Positions 1 to 6,647 of a stretch of 6,647 nucleotides of DNA are shown piece after piece. The stretch comes from CAZOBJ01 sp964577825 (lineage in GTDB: Bacteria > Planctomycetota > SZUA-567 > JAFGNG01), in NCBI GenBank assembly GCA_964577825.1, contig CAZOBJ010000139.1:1-6647 (forward strand). Direction: 5' to 3'. How positions within the stretch are numbered: position 1 is the first letter of the stretch; every line of letters begins with the position of its first letter. A model generated the notes under the pieces. That model was not told the origin of the DNA, ran no database searches, and saw nothing but the letters and a program-made list of their open reading frames with translations. The translations under genes and the position numbers were made by a program.

Positions 1-191
1 CGTACTGGTTCAGCATCTTCATCGCCTGGCTGTGTAAGCGGGCTGCGGTGAAGTACTGCAACCCGAGCCAGTACAAGTATGTTCGAGGGCTCTTTTTGGG
101 ACTTGTGTTCGGAGAGCTCGTGGTCGTGGCCATTTCGCTGATCGTGTCCCTGGCCACTGGCGAGAACATGGAGATCGATCTGAACCGATAG
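1..191 (+). CDS. C-terminal end of a polytopic membrane protein, DUF6785-like (partial at 5' end)
   Basis: The frame beginning at base 3 is open from the window edge to a TAG at 189-191, giving 62 residues with no start codon inside. The peptide begins YWFSIFIAWLCKR, continues with a basic, Tyr-rich stretch (KYCNPSQYKYVRG), then a hydrophobic helix of about 22 residues (LFLGLVFGELVVVAISLIVS), and ends in a short polar tail. This is how I remember the C-terminus of DUF6784/DUF6785 proteins: a WFS..LAWL helix, a basic loop, then a final helix with a G-E-F/L-V pattern. Those are polytopic inner-membrane proteins of unknown function, frequent in Planctomycetota and Armatimonadota. The FtsX-like permease gene starts 36 bp downstream on the same strand, so co-transcription is likely. 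The family call rests on only 62 residues. The membrane-protein call is firmer. Confidence 0.6.
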   Translation, partial: YWFSIFIAWLCKRAAVKYCNPSQYKYVRGLFLGLVFGELVVVAISLIVSLATGENMEIDLNR

Positions 192-215
192 GCCAGGCCA
201 AGCACAAGGCGTCTC

Positions 216-220
216 GGAGG
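216..220 (+). promoter_or_regulatory. Ribosome binding site of the FtsX-like permease
   Basis: A perfect GGAGG lies 7 nt upstream of GTG at 228. It decides the start: no ATG precedes it in frame within the short gap after the upstream stop, so a GTG start is favoured. Confidence 0.75.
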
Positions 221-227
221 CCAAGCA

Positions 228-890
228 GTGGCTCAGCAACAGGCCGCGATCATCAGCCAGCAGGTGAACCTGCCTTGGAGCAAGGCGGTCGAGATCGCGG
301 TGAAGTCCCTGAAGAAGCGACTGATGCGGTCCACGATCACCATGGTGAGCGTGATCCTGGCCATCGCCTTCCTTATGTCCATCTGGCTGGGCAATGACGT
401 GATTGACGGGCTGCGCGAACTCGACAGGCCGGACATCGACCTTCTGTTGCTGCGCAACGGAGTGGACCTCACCCAGACCGGCATGTCCAGCAAGATGGTG
501 TGGCTGGTGTCCTTGTCCCTGGTGGTTTGCTCGGTGGGCATCGTCAATGCCATGCTTATGAGCGTGACCGAGCGATTCCGCGAGATCGGGACCATGAAGT
601 GCCTCGGCGCGATGGACCGGTTCATCGTGCGCCTGTTCCTGGTCGAGGCCGGCATCCAGGGCGCCTGCGGGACGCTCGTCGGCATTGTCGTGGGCCTGGC
701 GGTGGGCCTCGTCGGGAGCCTGATCACCTACGGCGCCCCTGCGGTGGAGTCGCTGGCCTGGCTGGACGTGGCCGGATCCGCGGGGCTGGCCTTTGTCATC
801 GGCGTGGGGCTGAGCACGGTGTTCGCCATCTATCCGGCCTATGTGGCCGCGTCCATGCAACCTGTGGACGCGATGCGTGTCGAAGAGTAA
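228..890 (+). CDS. Compact FtsX/MacB-type ABC transporter permease
   Basis: This 220-residue inner-membrane protein has the core of the FtsX-like permease family. An amphipathic N-terminus and a basic patch (KSLKKRLMRS, 27-36) lead into TM1 (about 35-54). A loop of only about 35 residues follows. TM2 (about 89-111) runs into a cytoplasmic coupling segment (SVTERFREIGTMKCLGA, 112-128), then come TM3 (about 141-168) and TM4 (about 182-203). The closing motif YPAYVAASMQPVDAMRVEE matches the family's usual P-A-x-x-A-(A)-x-x-x-P-x-(D/E)-A-x-R ending. MacB and LolC/E relatives carry a periplasmic domain of roughly 200 residues between TM1 and TM2, which is essentially missing here. Both ends are intact and there is no frameshift, so this looks like a natural short form. 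The start is GTG with a good ribosome binding site. The partner ATPase begins 17 bp downstream. Likely role: membrane half of an ABC complex that moves or releases something in the membrane or periplasm. The substrate is unknown. Confidence 0.9.
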   Translation: MAQQQAAIISQQVNLPWSKAVEIAVKSLKKRLMRSTITMVSVILAIAFLMSIWLGNDVIDGLRELDRPDIDLLLLRNGVDLTQTGMSSKMVWLVSLSLVVCSVGIVNAMLMSVTERFREIGTMKCLGAMDRFIVRLFLVEAGIQGACGTLVGIVVGLAVGLVGSLITYGAPAVESLAWLDVAGSAGLAFVIGVGLSTVFAIYPAYVAASMQPVDAMRVEE

Positions 891-895
891 GCGCG

Positions 896-901
896 AGGAA
901 G
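896..901 (+). promoter_or_regulatory. Ribosome binding site of the ABC ATPase
   Basis: AGGAAG lies 6 nt before ATG at 908, in the 17-bp gap after the permease stop codon. The open frame extends far upstream through the permease gene in another reading frame, so this site is what fixes the start. Confidence 0.65.
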
Positions 902-907
902 TCGACC

Positions 908-1702
<795 letters not shown>

Positions 1703-1733
1703 CCGGCGGCCGGACGCAGAGACGCCTGGAATG

Positions 1734-1765
1734 CACACGCGCCCGTCGCGCCCGCGGCGGGTGTG
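1734..1765. terminator. Possible bidirectional hairpin between convergent genes
   Basis: Between the ATPase stop and the end of the converging gene, CACAC-G-CGCC (1734-1743) can pair with GGCG-G-GTGTG (1756-1765): nine pairs, one G-G mismatch and a 12-nt loop. There is only a weak T-containing stretch after it and no clear U-tract on either strand. It is well placed for termination but not typical of a strong intrinsic terminator. Confidence 0.3.
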
Positions 1766-1788
1766 TTCGTTGGGCCGGGGCTTGTGCT

Positions 1789-2373
1789 TCATCGGGGCCG
1801 CGTCGGATCCGCTTCCCGCTCGTCGGAATCGCACGACGTCCCTACGACCTTCAGCCACTCCGTCTGAATTCTGTCGATTTCCTGGTCGGCGGCCTGGTCG
1901 TCGTTCGCGAGCAAGTCGAGGAGGTGGCGGATCTCCTCTTCGTCCGAGGTGCGCACAAACCACGCCATGCTCTGTGGCAGGAAGTTGTAGATCGGAGGGG
2001 CCCGTCCGCATTCGTGCAGGTGCGCGCAGCCGAACACTCCGTGGGTCGTGGCATGCTGGTACACCCAGGTGTGCTCGTGTGCCATGTCGTGGTCGCGCAT
2101 CCAGGTCGTGAGGGGCGTGGTCACGACCCCGGGCGAGGGCGCGTCTTGGGCCATGCGGGTGCCGTTGACCACGACCGGGTAGGACTTGCCCCACAGAAGG
2201 TGGTCGGTCATGCGCTTGCGCGCCCCGCACGTGGAGCAGGTCCATCCGTATCGCGTGCGCCAGGGGATGAGCGGCCCAAGCAGACCCAGGCCGACCACCC
2301 CCGCCACCACAAGCAGGACAGCGATGCGCCGGCGCCTCTTCCGGCGGCTGTTCTGTGCCGGGTCCGTGGCCAC
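1789..2373 (-). CDS. Hypothetical membrane-anchored Cys/His-rich protein
   Basis: This gene encodes 194 residues and I do not recognise a named family. The start is taken as GTG at 2373 because a perfect GGAGG sits 7 nt upstream. The frame stays open to an ATG at 2475, but the extra residues do not look like a typical protein start. A very basic segment (SRRKRRRR, 9-16) is followed by one hydrophobic helix (about 17-35), which predicts a single-pass anchor with the N-terminus in the cytoplasm. The rest would be outside. It holds a CxxC pair (C46, C49, in WTCSTCGARKR), a histidine-rich middle (H95, H99, H101, H107, H111) and a C116-x-H118-x-H120-x-C122 cluster, which suggests metal binding or paired disulfides. 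Similar planctomycete hypothetical proteins come to mind (CxxCG, then an H-x-H-x-W element), but this is from memory only. The C-terminus is acidic and helical. The gene converges on the ATPase gene and is probably transcribed alone. Confidence 0.75.
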   Translation of the reverse strand: MATDPAQNSRRKRRRRIAVLLVVAGVVGLGLLGPLIPWRTRYGWTCSTCGARKRMTDHLLWGKSYPVVVNGTRMAQDAPSPGVVTTPLTTWMRDHDMAHEHTWVYQHATTHGVFGCAHLHECGRAPPIYNFLPQSMAWFVRTSDEEEIRHLLDLLANDDQAADQEIDRIQTEWLKVVGTSCDSDEREADPTRPR

Positions 2374-2380
2374 GAAATGC

Positions 2381-2385
2381 CCTCC
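2381..2385 (-). promoter_or_regulatory. Ribosome binding site of the Cys/His-rich protein
   Basis: On the minus strand GGAGG is followed by 7 nt and then GTG (2373). This is why the shorter GTG-initiated protein is preferred over the upstream ATG at 2475, which would add 34 residues. Confidence 0.65.
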
Positions 2386-2514
2386 GGGTCTCTGGCCCTG
2401 GGGTAGTGTGGCAAGAGGGCCCGGTTCGTGCAAGGGGGAAAGTGCTGCCGCGATGTGCCAGGAGGACGTCGCCACGCTCCTGTTTGCCGATGCTCGGGCG
2501 CGTGTGCAACGGCC

Positions 2515-2543
2515 TTGCCTGGTGCGGGCCGGTGTGCTACCCT
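2515..2543 (+). promoter_or_regulatory. Candidate sigma-70-type promoter for the exported hypothetical protein
   Basis: TTGCCT (2515-2520), a 17-bp spacer and TACCCT (2538-2543) fit the -35/-10 layout, and a TGC just before the -10 gives an extended -10 element. The -10 keeps T1, A2 and T6 of the consensus. It would give a leader of about 200 nt before the start at 2756. This is a sequence match only. Confidence 0.3.
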
Positions 2544-2742
2544 CATGGGTGAGCGTGGGAGCGCGGGCACGCCATGAGACAGGGCCACGTGAGGAGCCTC
2601 ATGCGAAGTCCTGAGAGGGCAGGCGCCCCTTGGCATGTCCCGCGGGGCGGGGGAGATGAACCCATGAACCGCACAGGGAAGGCGTCCAGCACGCGGACTA
2701 GCACGCATAATGGCATTGCGGCTTTAGGCCCGGTCCGCCCAC

Positions 2743-2748
2743 AGGGGG
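2743..2748 (+). promoter_or_regulatory. Ribosome binding site deciding the start at 2756
   Basis: AGGGGG lies 7 nt upstream of ATG at 2756. The alternative in-frame ATG at 2792 has only TAGG one base before it, which is too close to work well. The upstream start is therefore preferred, although the downstream one would give a more compact signal sequence. Confidence 0.5.
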
Positions 2749-2755
2749 CTGCACG

Positions 2756-4039
2756 ATGGACACGAGAGGGCAGCATTCTACGGGTGTAGGTATGGCCGCG
2801 CGAATCCTGGTGGCGGCCATACTTGGTGGCCTGGGATGGCTAGCAGATGGGCACGGCCACGACCGAGAGCCGCCTGCCGATGCCGACCTGCGCGTGACAC
2901 GAAGGGAGGTTGCCCCGCAAGACAATGCGTTCCCCTGTCTGCAGCGGGCAACCGAAATGCTGGAATGCTCCGAAGACGAACGAGCGCGCGCGGAGGCGCT
3001 CCTGTCTGGCGACAAGGAATGGGACGCCGGATTTGCGGCTGATTTGCTGAACCGGAACCGCGAGGCGCTGAAGGGGCTCGACGCGTGCATGGCGCGCCCA
3101 CACCTGCAGCCGCCGGAAGTGAAAGGCCCGGAGACCCCGCTGGCATACCTCCATAAGTGGCATATCCTCGCTCAGCTGGCGCTCGTGCGTGCCATGGAGT
3201 TAGATCGCGATGGAGAACATGCGCACGCCTTCGAACAGGCGATGGTAGTGGTGGAGTTCGGACATAAGATTGAGGGGTGCGGGGCCTCGGAAGTGCACTA
3301 TGTTGTTGGGATGGCAGCGAAGAAGAGTGGTCTTGCGTGCGTCAGGCGGATGCTGCCGAAAACAACCTTGTCATCCGGGCGATTGACCGGATTCGCGCGC
3401 AGACTTGGTGCGCTCGGGGCGGATGAGGCTGGACTGCGAGACGCCTTCAGGGCAGACTATGCGGTCTATACCGAGGTCATCCAGCGCACCGCGGCGGGAG
3501 AGGGCCCCTATGCGCCTCCCTACGAGCTTGGGGAAGACGATTGGCGCGGATACAAGTTTGAACTCGGCACCACATTCAAACCGAACGCGACACGCCACAT
3601 GTTGGCCGCATACTGTCGGGGGCAGTTGGAACAAGTGCCCAAGACATGGGTACAGATGGACTTCGGATTCGCCGAGCGTGTAGCGGAGTACATGCCCGAG
3701 CCGTACGGCGAGGTGGAGATGGATAACATCGTGGGTCGCAGTCTGCTGGCGCTCTGGCTCGTCAGGCCGCGCGTGACCCTCGCCTACAAGTGTCGAGAGA
3801 ACGTGCACGTGGCCGCAACGCGGACCCTGTTGGCGCTGCGGGCGTACAAGCTTGACCATGGCCGGCTGCCAGAGAGGCTGGACGAGCTGACGCCGGAATA
3901 CCTTGAGAGCGTGCCGCAAGACGACTTCAACGGCGAGTCGCTGCAGTACTCGCGTGGACTGAAGGAGGTATGGGCAGAATCGCCGGTTGACATAGGTACG
4001 CTGGAGAGAGGCCCGATCATGTTTCCGGTCGAATTCTAG
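2756..4039 (+). CDS. Exported hypothetical protein with a prepilin/GspG-like C-terminal segment
   Basis: This gene encodes 427 residues of unknown function. A hydrophobic stretch at about 13-30 (MAARILVAAILGGLGWLA) after a short polar N-terminus predicts export or an N-terminal anchor. Met13 (base 2792) is an alternative start. The body is mostly helical and charged, with scattered cysteines (C61, C71, C111, C175, C195, C287, C346). Near the end, ALRAYKLDHGRLPERLDEL (360-378) followed by PEYLESVPQDDFNGESLQY (380-398) matches a motif common in planctomycete hypothetical proteins and in the C-terminal part of type II pseudopilins (GspG): a helix ending in hG.lP..L..L, then YL..vP.D.f.G..l.Y. 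There is no prepilin cleavage site or N-terminal pilin helix, so it is not itself a pilin. Codon use is less GC-rich than in the flanking genes (GTT, GTA, AGT, ATA and TTA occur often). Its neighbours do not suggest an operon. Confidence 0.8.
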   Translation: MDTRGQHSTGVGMAARILVAAILGGLGWLADGHGHDREPPADADLRVTRREVAPQDNAFPCLQRATEMLECSEDERARAEALLSGDKEWDAGFAADLLNRNREALKGLDACMARPHLQPPEVKGPETPLAYLHKWHILAQLALVRAMELDRDGEHAHAFEQAMVVVEFGHKIEGCGASEVHYVVGMAAKKSGLACVRRMLPKTTLSSGRLTGFARRLGALGADEAGLRDAFRADYAVYTEVIQRTAAGEGPYAPPYELGEDDWRGYKFELGTTFKPNATRHMLAAYCRGQLEQVPKTWVQMDFGFAERVAEYMPEPYGEVEMDNIVGRSLLALWLVRPRVTLAYKCRENVHVAATRTLLALRAYKLDHGRLPERLDELTPEYLESVPQDDFNGESLQYSRGLKEVWAESPVDIGTLERGPIMFPVEF

Positions 4040-4268
4040 GTACGTCCGGCAACCGCACCGCGCTGACGATCGCCCACCGCGCGGACCGCGTACTATGCGT
4101 ACGACGGTGCCGCACCAGCGCGCCAACCGAAGCCCTCTGCGCTGTTCGTGCCCATCGTGTTGGCTGCCGTCCGCGAGCATGTAGCCGCGCCGCTTCTGTG
4201 CGTCTTGCGGTCACGAAGCCATCTCACCGATAATTGGTCGACCAGAAGCGATCATAGAACGTTTGCGA

Positions 4269-4296
4269 TTGACACCTTCCTGGGATCCGGTATAGG
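4269..4296 (+). promoter_or_regulatory. Candidate sigma-70-type promoter for the large secreted protein
   Basis: A perfect TTGACA (4269-4274) is followed by 16 bp and TATAGG (4291-4296), which keeps the first four bases of the -10 consensus. It lies in a locally AT-rich patch of an otherwise GC-rich region and faces the large secreted protein gene, implying a leader of about 200 nt. It is the best promoter match in the window. Confidence 0.45.
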
Positions 4297-4305
4297 GATT
4301 CCTAT
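4292..4305. repeat. Small inverted repeat overlapping the putative -10
   Basis: ATAGG (4292-4296), GATT, CCTAT (4301-4305) is a perfect 5-bp dyad with a 4-bp centre. It covers the candidate -10 and the expected transcription start, where a repressor operator could sit. It is short enough to occur by chance. Confidence 0.25.
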
Positions 4306-4497
4306 TGAAACGGTACGATTCGCGAGGCGCATCTGGTCGAAGCGGTGCGAGGGCACGAGCAGTCGGCCTTCGGGCGGGCTTGGTGAGAAGAGCGCGACCG
4401 GGTGCGGGCATACTGTGCGGACCGGGCCGCTGGTGAGTCGCGACTAGGCCGGGGCAATGGCCAACGCGGTCCCGGCGAATTCGAAAGCCGAAGCAAG

Positions 4498-4502
4498 GGA
4501 GG
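4498..4502 (+). promoter_or_regulatory. Ribosome binding site of the large secreted protein
   Basis: GGAGG within a purine run (4495-4505) lies 8 nt before ATG at 4511. It selects this ATG over in-frame ATGs at 4529 and 4550, which would remove part of the signal sequence. Confidence 0.7.
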
Positions 4503-4510
4503 GGGCAGGG

Positions 4511-6647
4511 ATGCGCGCGACAGGCTTGATGGTTTGTGCACTCGTGGGGATGGTGGTCGCGGGCGCGTGCGTCCAGGGAGCGGCCGAACCGCCAGTGTTT
4601 CCGGTCGATCGCGCGGTGGACGAGTACTTCTGGGCCGAGCAGCTCTACGCGGTCCAGACCGTGCAGAAGAAGGAGTACACCCCGCAGGACCGCGAGCGTT
4701 GCGGAGTCACGCACCTTTCGGCGGGGGTCGAGGACGTGCGCGTGGAGGACGGGGCGCTCATGTTTCGCGTCACGCGCGAAGAGGTGGTGCTTGGCTGGGG
4801 CAACTACCAGGGCGACCAGCCGATTGCCGAGCGCGAGGCATTCTGGCTGGACAACAACCGTGTGCTCCTTCGGGTGCGCCAGTCCGTTGCGCAGACCTCG
4901 CAATGGCAGGCCCGCATGTGGTCCGACGGCAAGCGCCTGTCGGCCACGGAGCGCAACGTGGACGCCGGGTTTGGCATGCGCGACGAGCTCGAGGGCACCG
5001 AGTGGGTCGAGCTCGAGTTCAAGGAGTACGCAGCCAACTACGGCGCCGTGCAGCAGCCGACTCCCGATGGATTCGAGGTGACGATTCGCGCGCAGCCGGG
5101 CACGGAGATCGCCATCGAGCGCGTGAGCGTGGGCCAGCCGCGCGTGCGGGGCTGGTTCCGCAAGGAATTCCAGCTCCCGGAGGGCGAGGTCTGGCGCGCC
5201 ATCGTGAACGCGAGCACCTCGGCCCGGCTGTACGTGAACGGCCAGTTTGTGGACCGAACGAACGGCCTGCGCCTGGAGCCGCCCAAGTGGGGATGGGAGA
5301 CCCTAGCCGCGGACATCGGCCCGTACCTGCGCGAAGGCACGAACTGCATCGGCCTGTACGGGTCTCGGATCGGGCCCACGGAGGCGCATTGTCCGTTCTT
5401 CTACCTGCAGGGAGAGATGATCCTGGAGAGCGGCGAGGTCGTGCGCCTGGGAACGGACGAGACGTGGCGATACTCGACCGTGGAGGAGGAGGGCTGGTCC
5501 GAGCCCGGGTTTGATGACGGCGATTGGCGTCGGCCGGAACGAACATCGCCGCCGAGCTACCTGCACCGAGACAAGCCCCAGGTGCCTGCGTATGCCGGGG
5601 CCCTGTTGATCGAACGGCCCGGTGGGGGCAACCTGTTCTTCTCCACGGACGAATCGGCGAGGTTGGACGTGCGCATTCCGCCCGGCCTGGGCGAGACGGA
5701 GCCCGTGCTGCACTGGCGGCTCTATGCCGAGCAGGAAGAGGGACGAGCAGAGGTCGCCAGCGGGACGGTCGACCAGGCCTATGTGCAGCGGAACGGAGTG
5801 GTGTATCGCGTGGACCTGGGACAACGCGAGCGAGGCGTATACTCGATCGGTCTGGTGCTGATGGACGAGGACGATGTGTTGGGTTGGCGTGCGCCGGAAC
5901 CACTGATGGTGACCGGCCCCATCGACCAGGTCGAGGTGGCGGGCGACACGTACACCGAGGGTCTGGACCTCGAGCTCGAAGAGACGATCGACTTCACGGA
6001 CCCGAGGGACCCGCGCCCGTGGTTGGAGACCGGGTTGCACCAGGATCGCAATCCGTACGGAATCGAGGAGGCGCGCGTCGTTGAGAACGAAGGGCTCACG
6101 TATCGAGAGACCGCGGGGCCGGGCCAGATCGGCGACGCGTTCATGTATCGATTCGAATTCGAGCATCCGGGCTCCTTCTACATGATCGAGGTCGACTATC
6201 CCAATGACGCCGAGCGATTCAATGGATACGCGGTGACCAGGATTTCCCCGTATGTGCGGCTGAAGGACTCCGGAACGTTCGTGAAGAGCTCAACGGGCGA
6301 GTATGCAGCCGAGTCGGCCTCGCGCGTGCTGACGGGGCTCCACTTGCCGCTTACCGACACCATGGAGACCTTTCGATTCATCCATATGGCCGATTCGGGC
6401 GTGCACGTCTTCGTGGTGATGAATGCGCTCGTGAACCACCGTGCCGCCGCCGCCGGGGTGCGCATCTACCGCATCCGCGGCAACCTGCCCGCGCTGGACG
6501 TGCCTGAGGAGGCAGAGAGGCATCTGGGCATCCATACGGAGCGCACGCACATTCACAATGGATTTGGGAACAACCTGTTCGCCGAGACGAATACGCAGTT
6601 CCTGGGCGAGGTGGACGAGGCCCCGAGCGGCTACGGGTGGACGCGCG
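4511..6647 (+). CDS. Large secreted multidomain protein with a rhamnosidase/GH2-type carbohydrate-binding module (partial at 3' end)
   Basis: The frame stays open for 712 codons from ATG 4511 to the window edge. Residues 1-24 are a signal sequence (MRATGLMVCALVGMVVAG, then ACVQGAA). C20 lies in a poor lipobox (AGAC), so signal peptidase I cleavage near A24 or A25 is at least as likely as a lipoprotein. The mature part is almost all beta. Residues 30-210 form an unrecognised beta-rich module. Residues 211-345 read like a jelly-roll of the alpha-L-rhamnosidase N-terminal/GH2 sugar-binding type: WFRKEFQLP (215-223), ARLYVNGQFV (238-247), DIGPYLREGTNCIGL (268-282), then LGTDETWRYS (313-322) and WSEPGFDDGDWRRP (329-342). 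About 365-470 resembles an immunoglobulin-like fold. About 505-660 is a further beta module with FYMIEVDYP and IRIY-like strands. From about 670 a new region begins and is cut off, possibly a catalytic domain. The likely role is binding or processing of a glycan outside the cell. No catalytic residues can be assigned from what is visible. Confidence 0.8.
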   Translation, partial: MRATGLMVCALVGMVVAGACVQGAAEPPVFPVDRAVDEYFWAEQLYAVQTVQKKEYTPQDRERCGVTHLSAGVEDVRVEDGALMFRVTREEVVLGWGNYQGDQPIAEREAFWLDNNRVLLRVRQSVAQTSQWQARMWSDGKRLSATERNVDAGFGMRDELEGTEWVELEFKEYAANYGAVQQPTPDGFEVTIRAQPGTEIAIERVSVGQPRVRGWFRKEFQLPEGEVWRAIVNASTSARLYVNGQFVDRTNGLRLEPPKWGWETLAADIGPYLREGTNCIGLYGSRIGPTEAHCPFFYLQGEMILESGEVVRLGTDETWRYSTVEEEGWSEPGFDDGDWRRPERTSPPSYLHRDKPQVPAYAGALLIERPGGGNLFFSTDESARLDVRIPPGLGETEPVLHWRLYAEQEEGRAEVASGTVDQAYVQRNGVVYRVDLGQRERGVYSIGLVLMDEDDVLGWRAPEPLMVTGPIDQVEVAGDTYTEGLDLELEETIDFTDPRDPRPWLETGLHQDRNPYGIEEARVVENEGLTYRETAGPGQIGDAFMYRFEFEHPGSFYMIEVDYPNDAERFNGYAVTRISPYVRLKDSGTFVKSSTGEYAAESASRVLTGLHLPLTDTMETFRFIHMADSGVHVFVVMNALVNHRAAAAGVRIYRIRGNLPALDVPEEAERHLGIHTERTHIHNGFGNNLFAETNTQFLGEVDEAPSGYGWTR

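Larger units (their letters stand above)
2374..2755. other. Divergent intergenic region, 382 bp
   Basis: This spacer separates two divergently transcribed genes and must hold the promoters of both. Toward the minus-strand gene a weak match exists: TTGCAC (complement of 2428-2433), 17 bp, CACACT (complement of 2405-2410), about 30 bp before the GTG. The better plus-strand candidate is listed separately. Short ATG-started frames within it (for example from 2574 or 2664) have no convincing protein character. No long repeat or strong hairpin was found. Confidence 0.5.
4040..4510 (+). other. Intergenic region, 471 bp, upstream of the large secreted protein gene
   Basis: There is no convincing gene here. 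An ATG-started frame at 4148-4447 has no recognisable domain and an erratic composition. The first part is GC-rich with a small dyad, CGTAC-tatgc-GTACG (4089-4103). Roughly 4220-4320 is clearly more AT-rich and holds the promoter candidate listed separately. No factor-independent terminator for the upstream gene is apparent. Confidence 0.5.

Noticed and set aside
1703..1713. GC palindrome CCGGCGGCCGG directly after the ATPase stop codon
   Set aside because: The arms are too short and self-complementary, and no T-tract follows. Such runs are frequent by chance in this composition.
2574..2789. A short plus-strand ORF of 71 codons (or 41 codons from 2664) in the divergent spacer
   Set aside because: A GGGGGAG precedes the ATG at 2664, but the peptide has no hydrophobic core or motif. 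It also runs into the start of the next gene out of frame, which is more like leader sequence.
4148..4447. A 99-codon plus-strand ORF in the spacer before the large secreted gene
   Set aside because: There is no ribosome binding site, no recognisable domain and erratic composition, and it spans the best promoter candidate.
4984..5011. Repeated GAGCTCGAG blocks
   Set aside because: They encode Glu-Leu-Glu in two nearby strands of the same protein (DELEG and VELEF). This is ordinary codon repetition, not a mobile or regulatory repeat.
4402..5514. A 370-codon plus-strand frame overlapping the start of the large secreted protein
   Set aside because: Its translation is Arg/Gly-rich low-complexity sequence. 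The frame from 4511 has a ribosome binding site, a signal sequence and recognisable beta modules.
5019..6166. Two long minus-strand frames (5019-5903 and 5303-6166) opposite the large secreted protein
   Set aside because: Both are antisense shadows with Arg/Pro- or His/Arg-rich composition, no ribosome binding site and no motif.

Overview
The window is a GC-rich bacterial stretch that is cut by a gene at both ends. Three kinds of protein point to an uncultured member of the Planctomycetota/PVC group or a neighbouring phylum such as Armatimonadota or Hydrogenedentota: a DUF6785-like membrane protein tail, a very short FtsX-like permease, and a secreted protein whose C-terminal motif is common in planctomycete hypothetical proteins. 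This placement rests on remembered family distribution, so it is tentative. No RNA gene, insertion sequence or CRISPR array was seen.

Left part (1-1702, + strand): three tightly spaced genes that look like one operon. They are the 3' end of a polytopic membrane protein (DUF6785-like), a compact 220-residue FtsX/MacB-type permease with almost no extracytoplasmic domain, and a complete LolD/MacB-type ABC ATPase. The permease and ATPase are the expected membrane and motor halves of a 'mechanotransmission' ABC system, and the DUF6785-like protein is a plausible third subunit. This operon is the best candidate here for a little-described system.

Middle part (1703-4039): a minus-strand gene converges on the ATPase gene. 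It encodes a single-pass membrane-anchored protein with a CxxC pair and a Cys/His cluster, of unknown function. A divergent spacer of about 380 bp separates it from a plus-strand gene for an exported hypothetical protein of 427 residues. That protein ends in a prepilin/GspG-like segment, and its codon use is visibly less GC-biased than that of its neighbours.

Right part (4040-6647): a spacer of about 470 bp carries the best promoter candidate of the window, a perfect TTGACA with a small dyad over the -10 region. It precedes a large secreted protein that stays open for 712 codons to the window edge. Its visible part is a string of beta-rich modules. One resembles the carbohydrate-binding jelly-roll found at the N-terminus of alpha-L-rhamnosidases and GH2-type enzymes, so a glycan-active surface or secreted protein is likely. 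Any catalytic module would lie beyond the window. A functional link between this protein and the ABC operon is possible but unproven.
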